From Clostridiales bacterium (GTDB lineage: Bacteria; Bacillota; Clostridia; Christensenellales; CAG-314), in NCBI GenBank assembly GCA_003537755.1, contig DPQS01000017.1:27754-33077 (forward strand): 5,324 bases of DNA. Direction: 5' to 3'. Below are positions 1-5,319 of the stretch, one piece after another. Each line of letters opens with the position of its first letter. Within the stretch, counting starts at the first letter, position 1. Position numbers and translations under genes: made by a program. The notes beneath the pieces are model-generated. The model was not told where the DNA came from and did no database searches. It saw nothing but the letters and a program-made list of their open reading frames with translations.

Positions 1-180
1 TCGAAAAAATCCAATCCCCAAGGCGCGAAGCGTTTTTGGCACCCGAGCCTGCACGATTAGAGTTACAGCCGTAAACTATTTCAGGCAATAAACTAATAGT
101 GATCAAGCCTCGGCTTGTGACGGCAATGGAAACCCTGGCAAAAGTTAGATTTTTTTACAAACGAAAAGGAGTACTTTGAG
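1..180. other. Intergenic leader upstream of mazG, with inverted repeats
   Basis: No gene can be assigned here. All three forward frames are open from base 1 and stop at 58-60, 89-91 and 72-74, so the C-terminal end of an upstream gene may be present, but no frame gives a recognisable tail. Several short inverted repeats are visible: CGC-GAA-GCG at 24-32 followed by five T; GCCTG (47-51) with CAGGC (82-86), enclosing AGTTAC (61-66) with GTAAACT (71-77, one bulged A); and CAAGCC (104-109) with GGCTTG (112-117). A T7 run lies at 150-156. Together these could be a structured 5' leader or the 3' end of an upstream transcript. I found no convincing -35/-10 pair and no match I trust to a known riboswitch. 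Confidence 0.35.
166..171 (+). promoter_or_regulatory. Ribosome binding site of mazG
   Basis: AAGGAG lies 9 nt before the ATG at 181. It is a strong Shine-Dalgarno match and fixes the mazG start. Confidence 0.85.
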
Positions 181-1572
181 ATGATTACTGTTGTCGGTAT
201 GGGACGTAAATCCACCGATTTGACCACGGAAGGAGCAAAGGCAGTGCGTGAAGCCGACGTCGTTGTGGTCAAGTCCGCACTTACGCACGCATGGAAAGCC
301 GTTGCGGAGATTCGCGACGACGCCCTTTCATGCGACGAGTTTTACGAAAAAGCCGAAGACTTTGACAAACTCAACGCCGACATTGCCGCCTACCTGCAAT
401 CTTTCGGAAACAAAAAGGTTGCTTTTTGCGTAGTCGGCGACGGCACCGACGACACAGTTGTACCCCTTCTTGACGGCGCGAAAATGGTGTACGGCGTGCC
501 CCTTTATGCGGCGGCAGTGGCAAACAAATTGCCCGAGGGTACCGTTCACTTTGTTGCGGCGGATTTTGTCGTCGCTCGTCGCGTGCTGCCCGTGCCTACG
601 GTAGTGTGCTGCGTTGACGACAAGTACGTTGCCGCCGACGTTCAGTTGCGCCTTGCCGAGGCGTTTGACGACGACACGCCCGTTTCCGTGTGTTACGGCG
701 ACGGAAAAACAACAAATTGCCAACTTCACGAACTGTGCCGCCAAAGGTTCGATTACCGCACCTGCGTATTTGTCGAGCCTAAGCCCCTTACGGAACGCCG
801 TGTGTTCGATTACTACGATTGCGCCGACATCATGACCCGCTTGCGCGCGCCCGACGGCTGCCCGTGGGACAGGGAACAGACGCACAAATCCATTGTCAAA
901 AACGTCATAGAGGAGGCCTACGAGCTGGCAAACGCGTTGGAAAACGACGACACCGCCAACACTGTAGAGGAACTGGGGGATCTGCTTATGCAGGTGCTGT
1001 TCCACATCGAAATCGCCAAAGAAGAGGGCGAATTTGCCGCCGCCGACGTGTATTCTGCGCTTGCATGCAAGTTGGTGGACCGTCATCCGCACGTGTTCGG
1101 TAGTGTTGTTGCGACCGATGCCGACGAGTCGCTGACCGTGTGGGACAAACAAAAAATGAAGGAACACAAAATCAAGGGCGTTGCGGAAAACGTTGTCGAC
1201 GTGCCAAAGGGAATGAGCGGACTTATGCGCTGTCAGAAGGTGCAATCGCGCGCAAGCAAGGGCGGTTACGAGTTTGCCGACATCTCGCATGTGGTAGACA
1301 AGGTTGCCGAAGAAACAACGGAATTTTTGCAAGCCGACGCAGACAACAAACTTATGGAAGGCGGAGACTTGCTGTTTGCCGTTGTCAATCTGCTTCGTTT
1401 AAGCGGAGTGGACAGCGAAACGGCACTTATGAAATCCACGCAGAAGTTTGTGGACAGGGTTGTCGAGTGTGAACGCCTGCTTGACGGGCGCGGACAGAAA
1501 CTTGACGACATGACACCGCAGCAGTTTGACGAACTGTGGGAAGAGGTAAAGAAAAATGCCCAACGTATGTGA
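181..1572 (+). CDS. mazG: Nucleoside triphosphate pyrophosphohydrolase MazG, YabN-type fusion
   Basis: A cytoplasmic 463-residue protein that hydrolyses (d)NTPs to NMPs and pyrophosphate, removing surplus or abnormal nucleotides. Residues 1-210 are a diverged methylase-like (YabN N-terminal) domain starting MITVVGMG. Residues 211-305 are the first MazG domain: LRAPDGCPWDREQTH (221-235), then metal-binding EEAYE (244-248) and EELGD (263-267), ending KLVDRHPHVFG. Residues 340-435 are the second MazG domain, with EETTE (377-381) and EGGD (393-396), so the ExxE and ExxD acidic pairs survive in both. The order and length (about 460-490 residues) match Bacillota YabN proteins. The N-terminal domain lacks the usual VPGHP-like segment and has VVGDGTDDT (84-92) instead, so methylase activity is doubtful. 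It is the first gene of a unit with dusB and trmL, overlapping dusB by 17 nt. The MazG assignment is certain; the role of the N-terminal domain is unknown. Confidence 0.95.
   Translation: MITVVGMGRKSTDLTTEGAKAVREADVVVVKSALTHAWKAVAEIRDDALSCDEFYEKAEDFDKLNADIAAYLQSFGNKKVAFCVVGDGTDDTVVPLLDGAKMVYGVPLYAAAVANKLPEGTVHFVAADFVVARRVLPVPTVVCCVDDKYVAADVQLRLAEAFDDDTPVSVCYGDGKTTNCQLHELCRQRFDYRTCVFVEPKPLTERRVFDYYDCADIMTRLRAPDGCPWDREQTHKSIVKNVIEEAYELANALENDDTANTVEELGDLLMQVLFHIEIAKEEGEFAAADVYSALACKLVDRHPHVFGSVVATDADESLTVWDKQKMKEHKIKGVAENVVDVPKGMSGLMRCQKVQSRASKGGYEFADISHVVDKVAEETTEFLQADADNKLMEGGDLLFAVVNLLRLSGVDSETALMKSTQKFVDRVVECERLLDGRGQKLDDMTPQQFDELWEEVKKNAQRM
1542..1546 (+). promoter_or_regulatory. Ribosome binding site of dusB inside mazG
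   Basis: AGAGG lies 9 nt before the dusB ATG at 1556, within the last codons of mazG. It supports the overlapping start and suggests translational coupling. Confidence 0.7.
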
Positions 1573-2500
1573 AATTTTTGCACATTCGGCGGCAAAAACG
1601 GTGCTTGCGCCAATGGCAGGATACACGGATTTTGCCTTTCGCAAGGTGTGTCGTACTTACGGCGTCGCGCTTACCGTTACGGAAATGGTCAGCAGCAAGG
1701 CACTTGTCATGAACAGTGCGCTGACCCGAATAATGCTGAAACGCGAAGACGGCGACGCGCCGTGTTTTTGCCAGATTTTCGGGCACGAACCGCAGGTTAT
1801 GGCGGACAGTGTGCTTTTTCCCGAGGTCGCCGCCTACGAGGGTGTGGACATCAACATGGGCTGTCCCGTGCACAAAATAGTAAGCAACGGCGACGGATCC
1901 GCCCTTATGGAACACCCCGAACTTGCCGCAAAGTGTATTTCGGCGGTAAGGCAGGCGTTGCCTGCGGACAAGCCGCTGTCCGTCAAATTCCGCCTAGGCG
2001 TAACGGACGACAGTCTTGCCGTGGATTTTGCGAAGATGTGTCGCGACAACGGCGCGGACTTTGTTACCGTTCACTTCCGCACACGCAAACAAATGTATGC
2101 GGGAAACGCCGACTTTCGACTTCTCGACGACCTTGTGGCGACGGGTATTCCCGTGGTTGCAAACGGCGACGTCAGGTGCAAAACCGACTACGACAACCTT
2201 ATTTCGCGTGGTGCTTTTGCCGTTGCGGTGGGGCGCGGCGCACTGGGTAATCCGCAAATTTTTGCGCAGATTGCATGTCGCGACTACGACCCGAACACCC
2301 TGGGCAACATTTTGTGGCAAACGCAAATGCTGTCGCAAGTGTACGACGACAGGGTTGTCGCCAACGAAATGAAGAAACATATCAGTTTTTACCTCAAAGG
2401 CAGGCGCGGTGCAAAGCCCACAATCGTGGCTGTAAACGCCTGCAAAAACACTGCCGTAATGCTCGGCTACGTGCGCGATTATTTTGCGACGGAGGAATGA
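1556..2500 (+). CDS. dusB: tRNA-dihydrouridine synthase, DusB family
   Basis: An FMN- and NAD(P)H-dependent enzyme of 314 residues that reduces specific uridines in the tRNA D-loop to dihydrouridine. Visible motifs in order: LAPMAGYTD (17-25) at the start of the TIM barrel, EMVSSKAL (43-50), QIFGHEP (73-79), NMGCPVHKIVSNGDGSAL (100-117) with catalytic Cys103, VKFRLG (143-148), VHFRTR (172-177) with the FMN-contacting His173, IPVVANGDV (198-206) and VGRGALGNP (225-233). The C-terminal EMKKHISFYLKG (271-282) matches the helical tRNA-binding part of DusB proteins, whose length is near 320. The start at 1556 is chosen because an AGAGG site precedes it and the family motif begins soon after. Its first 17 nt overlap mazG in another frame. 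The exact modified uridine cannot be read from sequence. Confidence 0.94.
   Translation: MPNVCEIFAHSAAKTVLAPMAGYTDFAFRKVCRTYGVALTVTEMVSSKALVMNSALTRIMLKREDGDAPCFCQIFGHEPQVMADSVLFPEVAAYEGVDINMGCPVHKIVSNGDGSALMEHPELAAKCISAVRQALPADKPLSVKFRLGVTDDSLAVDFAKMCRDNGADFVTVHFRTRKQMYAGNADFRLLDDLVATGIPVVANGDVRCKTDYDNLISRGAFAVAVGRGALGNPQIFAQIACRDYDPNTLGNILWQTQMLSQVYDDRVVANEMKKHISFYLKGRRGAKPTIVAVNACKNTAVMLGYVRDYFATEE
2491..2496 (+). promoter_or_regulatory. Ribosome binding site of trmL overlapping the dusB end
   Basis: GGAGGA forms the last codons of dusB, just before its TGA stop, and lies 10 nt before the trmL ATG. A terminating ribosome would sit on this site, so coupled translation is likely. Confidence 0.8.
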
Positions 2501-2506
2501 TTACCA

Positions 2507-3001
2507 ATGATAAACATAGTGCTTGTCGAACCGGAAATTCCGCAAAACACAGGCAATATCGTGCGTACGGCAGCGGCAACGGGCAGTACCGTGCACCTTG
2601 TCAGACCGCTCGGATTCGACACAAGCGACCGCATGCTGAAACGCGCCGGTCTTGATTACTGGAAGGATTGCCGCATTTTGTACTGGGACAGTTTCGACGA
2701 ACTTCGTCGGGCTAATCCGGACGGCGTTTTTTACTACTTTTCCACCAAGGCGAAGCATACGCATGTTGAACCGAACTATCCCGATGACGTGTTTCTGGTG
2801 TTCGGGCGTGAGTCGAGAGGACTGCCCGAACAACTTGTCCACGACAACTACGACCACGCCGTGCGCATTCCGATGATTGCCGACACCCGATCGCTAAACC
2901 TGTCCAACAGCGTTGCCGTCGCCGTGTACGAAGTGCTTCGTCAGCGCGACTTTGCAGGGTTCAATTTTACTGGACACCTGCGCGAATTTGACGACGTGTA
3001 A
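2507..3001 (+). CDS. trmL: tRNA (cytidine(34)-2'-O)-methyltransferase TrmL
   Basis: A SPOUT-fold methyltransferase of 164 residues. In characterised members it transfers a methyl group from S-adenosylmethionine to the 2'-OH of the wobble nucleotide 34 of certain leucine tRNAs. The three SpoU-family motifs are intact: EPEIPQNTGNIVR (8-20), LVFGRESRGLP (97-107), and RIPM...RSLNLSNSVAVAVYEVLRQ (120-146), which together form the trefoil knot holding the cofactor. LGFDTSDRMLKRAGLDYW (35-52) is also typical of TrmL rather than of larger TrmH or RlmB proteins, which carry an extra N-terminal domain missing here. Length is normal for the family (about 155-165). The gene starts 6 nt after dusB and should be on the same mRNA. 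The substrate tRNAs in this organism are inferred from homologues. Confidence 0.95.
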   Translation: MINIVLVEPEIPQNTGNIVRTAAATGSTVHLVRPLGFDTSDRMLKRAGLDYWKDCRILYWDSFDELRRANPDGVFYYFSTKAKHTHVEPNYPDDVFLVFGRESRGLPEQLVHDNYDHAVRIPMIADTRSLNLSNSVAVAVYEVLRQRDFAGFNFTGHLREFDDV

Positions 3002-3011
3002 ATGTTTGGGT

Positions 3012-3040
3012 TTGACTACACGCCGACTTTGTGGTATACT
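3012..3040 (+). promoter_or_regulatory. Near-consensus sigma-A promoter for maf
   Basis: TTGACT (3012-3017) and TATACT (3035-3040) are separated by exactly 17 nt, and a TG at 3032-3033 adds an extended -10. Transcription would begin near 3047, giving a leader of about 60 nt. It starts 10 nt after the trmL stop, so maf can be expressed separately from the upstream genes. Confidence 0.8.
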
Positions 3041-3057
3041 GTCACAAAAGACGGCGT
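3020..3057. repeat. Imperfect palindrome centred on the maf -10 box
   Basis: Outer arms ACGCCG (3020-3025) and CGGCGT (3052-3057) and inner arms TTTGTG (3028-3033) and CACAAA (3043-3048) are nested. C3027 can also pair with G3050, leaving one mismatch and one extra A. The 9-nt loop contains the whole -10 hexamer. It could be an operator for a dimeric repressor of maf, or an RNA hairpin ending transcripts that read through from trmL. Only three T follow the right arm, which argues against a strong intrinsic terminator. Confidence 0.6.
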
Positions 3058-3093
3058 TTGCGCGGCGCAATGAGTGCATACGTGCGGCTGTCA

Positions 3094-3099
3094 AAGAGG
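3094..3099 (+). promoter_or_regulatory. Ribosome binding site deciding the maf start
   Basis: AAGAGG lies 7 nt before the ATG at 3107. The in-frame GTG at 3074, 33 nt upstream, has no such site and would add residues not seen in Maf proteins, so 3107 is preferred. Confidence 0.8.
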
Positions 3100-3106
3100 C
3101 TTAACT

Positions 3107-3679
3107 ATGATTATTCTTGCAAGCGGCTCTCCAAGACGCAAGCAACTGCTTAAAAAACTTACCGAAGATTTTGTCGTTGTCCCGTCGACCTGCGCCGAAG
3201 TTACCACTGCGGCTTTGCCTCGACTTGCCGCGCGGGAACTTGCCTGTCACAAGGCGGTTGACGTGTTTACGCACACCGACTGCGGCAAACAAAGCGGTGC
3301 GGTTGTCATAGGCTGCGACACGGTGGTTGATCTTGACGGCGTTGTGCTGGGTAAGCCCGGGACTGCCGATGAGGCCGCCGAAATGCTTCGCTCATTGTCG
3401 TGCCGCACTCACCTTGTACACACCGGTTACGCCGTTGTTTCGCAAGGCTTTGTCGATGTCGGCGTGGAAACGACGCAGGTTACGTTCCGCAAACTGACGG
3501 ACGAAGACGTTGCCGTCTATGTCGCAAGCGGCGCGCCTATGGACAAGGCAGGGGCTTACGGCATACAGGAAACGGACTTTGTTTCGGATGTTGTCGGCAG
3601 TTACGACAACGTAATCGGCTTTCCGACGGAACAGATAAATCGGTTGTTGATTGCCTGCGGCGCAGTTTTGCAGAAGTAA
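3107..3679 (+). CDS. maf: Maf nucleoside triphosphate pyrophosphatase (dTTP/UTP type)
   Basis: A cytoplasmic house-cleaning enzyme of 190 residues. Characterised relatives hydrolyse dTTP, UTP and modified pyrimidine triphosphates to monophosphates, and overexpression inhibits septum formation. Motifs in order: LASGSPRRKQLL (4-15), the phosphate-binding loop; VIGCDTVV (67-74) with catalytic Asp71; LGKPGTADEAAEMLRSLSCRTHLVHTG (81-107) with Lys83; and PMDKAGAYGIQ (144-154), which fits the YhdE-like dTTP/UTP group rather than the YceF-like m7GTP group. GSYDNVIGFP (164-173) closes the fold. The length is standard. The start is set by AAGAGG and by the family N-terminus. It has its own promoter inside a palindrome and lies 105 nt after trmL. 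In Bacillota maf often precedes radC and mreB; here an mreB-family gene follows after 172 nt. One small oddity is IQE where IQG is usual. Confidence 0.94.
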   Translation: MIILASGSPRRKQLLKKLTEDFVVVPSTCAEVTTAALPRLAARELACHKAVDVFTHTDCGKQSGAVVIGCDTVVDLDGVVLGKPGTADEAAEMLRSLSCRTHLVHTGYAVVSQGFVDVGVETTQVTFRKLTDEDVAVYVASGAPMDKAGAYGIQETDFVSDVVGSYDNVIGFPTEQINRLLIACGAVLQK

Positions 3680-3710
3680 CGTCTGTGTGTTGCAAAATGG
3701 GCGTTTCGGC

Positions 3711-3740
3711 TTCCGCTTGTTGTCACCGACAACCACGGAA
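3711..3740 (+). terminator. Hairpin after maf, possible weak terminator
   Basis: TTCCG (3711-3715) pairs with CGGAA (3736-3740), and GTTGTC (3719-3724) with GACAAC (3728-3733) around an ACC loop. A small internal loop separates the two stems. The following stretch is T-rich but interrupted (TGTTCTTCACTGTTCTTT), so it is not a classical intrinsic terminator. It begins 32 nt after the maf stop. Confidence 0.4.
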
Positions 3741-3757
3741 TGTTCTTCACTGTTCTT
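3741..3757 (+). repeat. Short direct repeat TGTTCTT
   Basis: TGTTCTT occurs at 3741-3747 and 3751-3757, a 10-nt period or about one helical turn, directly after the hairpin. It may be the U-rich tail of the hairpin, a tandem protein-binding site, or chance. Confidence 0.35.
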
Positions 3758-3783
3758 TGCGCGGATGTTTGCCCGGCGTACAT

Positions 3784-3812
3784 TTGGTAACGAAAAAATC
3801 ACAACGTATTAA
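3784..3812 (+). promoter_or_regulatory. Probable promoter of the mreB-family gene
   Basis: TTGGTA (3784-3789) and TATTAA (3807-3812) are 17 nt apart, each matching four of six consensus bases. The start site would be near 3819, giving a leader of about 33 nt. AAAATT (3812-3817) and AATTTT (3823-3828) form a small inverted repeat over that start point. The distance from maf and the hairpin between them make a separate promoter likely. Confidence 0.5.
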
Positions 3813-3851
3813 AAATTTCGTGAATTTTCAAGATACAAAAGAGAGGTAATT

Positions 3852-4814
3852 ATGGCTAATTACGAACTTATTTTCGATCTGGGTTCTCAATACATTTCCG
3901 CCGCGCTCAAAAACGACGGCTTTTCCGACAAAATTCCGTCGGTTGTTGCCTACGGCGGCGCGGAAGGACATCAGATAATGGCTGTCGGTGTGGACGCAAT
4001 CAAACTTGCCAACACGCGCGGCGACGTCAACCTGGCGTGCCCAATCTACGAAGGTTGTGTCAACGACAGCGAAGGCGCGAAGGCACTTATTACCACCCTT
4101 CTCGACCGTCTTGTCAGCCGCCGCCTGACGGCATTCAGTAAATGCGTTGTTTCCTGCGTGTCGCCTTGCGGCATGATCAGCAGCGACAAAAAGAATATCG
4201 AAGCAATTTTCCTTGGCTTGGGTGCAAAGTCCGTTTCCTTTGTAGAAGCACCCATTGCCGACAGTTACGCGCTGTTTGACGAGTTTCACGCCCGCTGCGG
4301 CGTAATTGCCGACATCGGCCGCGATTGCACCGACCTTGCCGTGGTTTCCGACGGACAGATTGTCAGCGGTTGCACCCTGTATTACGCAGGTAAGCACCTC
4401 ACCGACGCCATCGTGGACCTCATTCAGCAAAAGTATCGTATCCGCCTGAGTTACGACGATGCGGAATACCTCAAGTTGCACTGCGCCAGCCTGTACCCCA
4501 ACGACACGACGGTTGTGACTGTGGCGGGACACAACATGCAACACAACGTGCGCGAAACCGTCAACGTTTCCTCGCGCGAACTGTACGACACCCTTGTCGA
4601 GTTTGCAGGCAAGTATGTGCGTGTGGTGCAAAGCCTTATTTCGTCCGCACCCGACAACTTGTCGGCAATGCTGCGCACAGAGGGCGTAATGCTGTGCGGC
4701 GGCGGCGCAAACCTTGCCGGATTGGATTTGTATTTGCAAAGTCAGCTCGGCGTACCCGTGCGCGTGGCGGAACAACCTGACAGCGTAAGTATTGCCGGTA
4801 TGATTAAAAAGTAA
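3852..4814 (+). CDS. mreB: Divergent MreB-family actin-like protein
   Basis: A 320-residue actin-fold protein. MreB polymerises on ATP under the membrane and guides cell-wall synthesis. The family frame is visible along the full length: phosphate-1 DLGSQYISAAL (9-19), SVVAYGG (30-36), VEAPIADSYAL (131-141), phosphate-2 ADIGRDCTDLAVVSDGQIV (153-171), AGKHLTDAIVDLIQQKYRI (179-197), DDAEYLK (202-208), and the adenosine motif GVMLCGGGANLAGLDLYL (278-295) followed by VPVRVAEQP. It is clearly altered: MreB IEEP is VEAP (Ala133 in place of the catalytic Glu), and DIGGGTT is DIGRDCT. MreB is usually 330-345 residues, so this is slightly short. GAGAGG (3841-3846) is 5 nt before the ATG. The gene is monocistronic, with its own promoter and terminator. 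It may be a paralogue or pseudo-ATPase partner of a true MreB; the specific role is unknown. Confidence 0.85.
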   Translation: MANYELIFDLGSQYISAALKNDGFSDKIPSVVAYGGAEGHQIMAVGVDAIKLANTRGDVNLACPIYEGCVNDSEGAKALITTLLDRLVSRRLTAFSKCVVSCVSPCGMISSDKKNIEAIFLGLGAKSVSFVEAPIADSYALFDEFHARCGVIADIGRDCTDLAVVSDGQIVSGCTLYYAGKHLTDAIVDLIQQKYRIRLSYDDAEYLKLHCASLYPNDTTVVTVAGHNMQHNVRETVNVSSRELYDTLVEFAGKYVRVVQSLISSAPDNLSAMLRTEGVMLCGGGANLAGLDLYLQSQLGVPVRVAEQPDSVSIAGMIKK

Positions 4815-4833
4815 ATTTCAAAGTTGTCGTTTC

Positions 4834-4863
4834 AGGCTGTCGCCACTACGCGACAGCCTTTTT
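4834..4863 (+). terminator. Strong intrinsic terminator after the mreB-family gene
   Basis: A perfect 10-bp stem, AGGCTGTCGC (4834-4843) with GCGACAGCCT (4850-4859), encloses a 6-nt loop and runs into five T (4859-4863). It begins 19 nt after the stop codon. No T-run lies on the other side, so it acts on + strand transcripts only. Confidence 0.93.
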
Positions 4864-5125
4864 GTACCTTTTTTATCGACATGCTCGGTTGTCCTTCTTT
4901 ATGTAACGCGCCACTATTGCGGCTCGGTTGAAGATGTAATTCGGCAAAGGGTTATGTTTTACCGATTTCTGATTTCGCCTATGTTGGCACATCTGAAGTC
5001 GGCAGATAATCTGAGAGCAGCTAATCGATTGTATCGGGGTGGCGAGGTGTTGCCCGACAAAACCCGTCATTCCGAATGTGCGGCTGTTTGCGGCAGAAAA
5101 GCCGAAATCAAAAGTATTGTGCAAA

Positions 5126-5148
5126 GTTGCATTGTCGCAATAAGCAAC
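5126..5148. repeat. Hairpin in the non-coding region
   Basis: GTTGC (5126-5130) pairs with GCAAC (5144-5148), and ATTG (5131-5134) with CAAT (5138-5141), around a TCG loop with a two-base AA bulge. The result is 9 bp in total. No T-run follows on either side, so it is not a terminator. Confidence 0.5.
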
Positions 5149-5200
5149 GTCGCTTGTCATCGGTTGAAATATTACATGCGCATGCGTGGGTGCATATATA

Positions 5201-5245
5201 TAATGTATTATTGTCTCTAATTATATTAAAGTAAATAATACATTA
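5201..5245. repeat. Perfect 12-bp inverted repeat, possible operator
   Basis: TAATGTATTATT (5201-5212) and AATAATACATTA (5234-5245) are exact reverse complements separated by 21 nt, with centres 33 bp apart, about three helical turns. A perfect TATAAT (5199-5204) overlaps the left arm, but no good -35 box sits 16-18 nt before it. The arms contain only A/T except for one G/C each, so an RNA stem would be weak and a DNA-binding role is more likely. Confidence 0.6.
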
Positions 5246-5254
5246 CGCCGTCCG

Positions 5255-5319
5255 AAAATCGTCTGAAAAAACTTTCAAAAAAAATCAAAAAAACTTTGCG
5301 AAAACAGTTGACGAAAAAA
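5255..5319 (+). promoter_or_regulatory. A-tract region with TTGACG box, probable upstream part of a promoter
   Basis: A-runs of 4-8 bases occur at 5255-5258, 5266-5271, 5277-5284, 5287-5293, 5301-5304 and 5314-5319, spaced about 10-14 nt. Such runs can bend DNA and act as an UP element. TTGACG (5308-5313) matches the -35 consensus in five of six bases. Its -10 would start near 5331, beyond the window, so the promoter cannot be confirmed. Confidence 0.4.

Noticed and set aside
100..150. Resemblance of ATGGAAACCCTGGCAA to the core of SAM-I riboswitches (GATGAAACCCGGCAACC)
   Set aside because: The other conserved parts of the SAM-I fold (the AGAGAGG-type stem, the kink-turn, the GGTGC segment) are not present in order, and mazG is not a usual target.
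328..1332. A 334-codon open frame on the - strand inside mazG
   Set aside because: It is antisense to a gene with clear conserved motifs, has no recognisable product, and is explained by the strong codon bias of mazG, which keeps the opposite strand free of stops.
3028..3048. CRP/FNR-like box TGTGG...TCACA at the maf promoter
   Set aside because: The half-sites are one base too far apart (7 nt instead of 6), and the site sits on the -10 inside a longer palindrome, so a CRP-type activator site is unlikely.
3074..3106. An upstream in-frame GTG start for maf at 3074
   Set aside because: It would add 11 residues before the conserved MIILASGSPRR start, and the good ribosome binding site (3094-3099) serves the ATG at 3107.
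3070..3153. A 27-codon upstream frame from ATG 3070 overlapping the maf start
   Set aside because: There is no ribosome binding site before it and no recognisable peptide; it is probably chance.
3828..4775. A 315-codon open frame on the - strand opposite the mreB-family gene
   Set aside because: It mirrors the real gene and has no family motifs; its start and end follow no promoter or terminator of its own.
4873..5160. A 95-codon - strand frame in the right-hand non-coding region
   Set aside because: There is no recognisable domain and no clear ribosome binding site, and composition is unlike the real genes; it is possibly decayed or dispersed sequence.
4954..5220. An 88-codon + strand frame in the right-hand non-coding region
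   Set aside because: Only a weak AAAGG lies 3 nt before the ATG, codon use differs from the neighbours, no motif is visible, and the 3' end runs through AT-rich inverted-repeat DNA.
5191..5245. A dif-like XerCD recombination site
   Set aside because: TATAATGTATTATTG partly resembles dif, but the central region is a base short and the conserved right arm (TTATGTTAA-like) is not matched.
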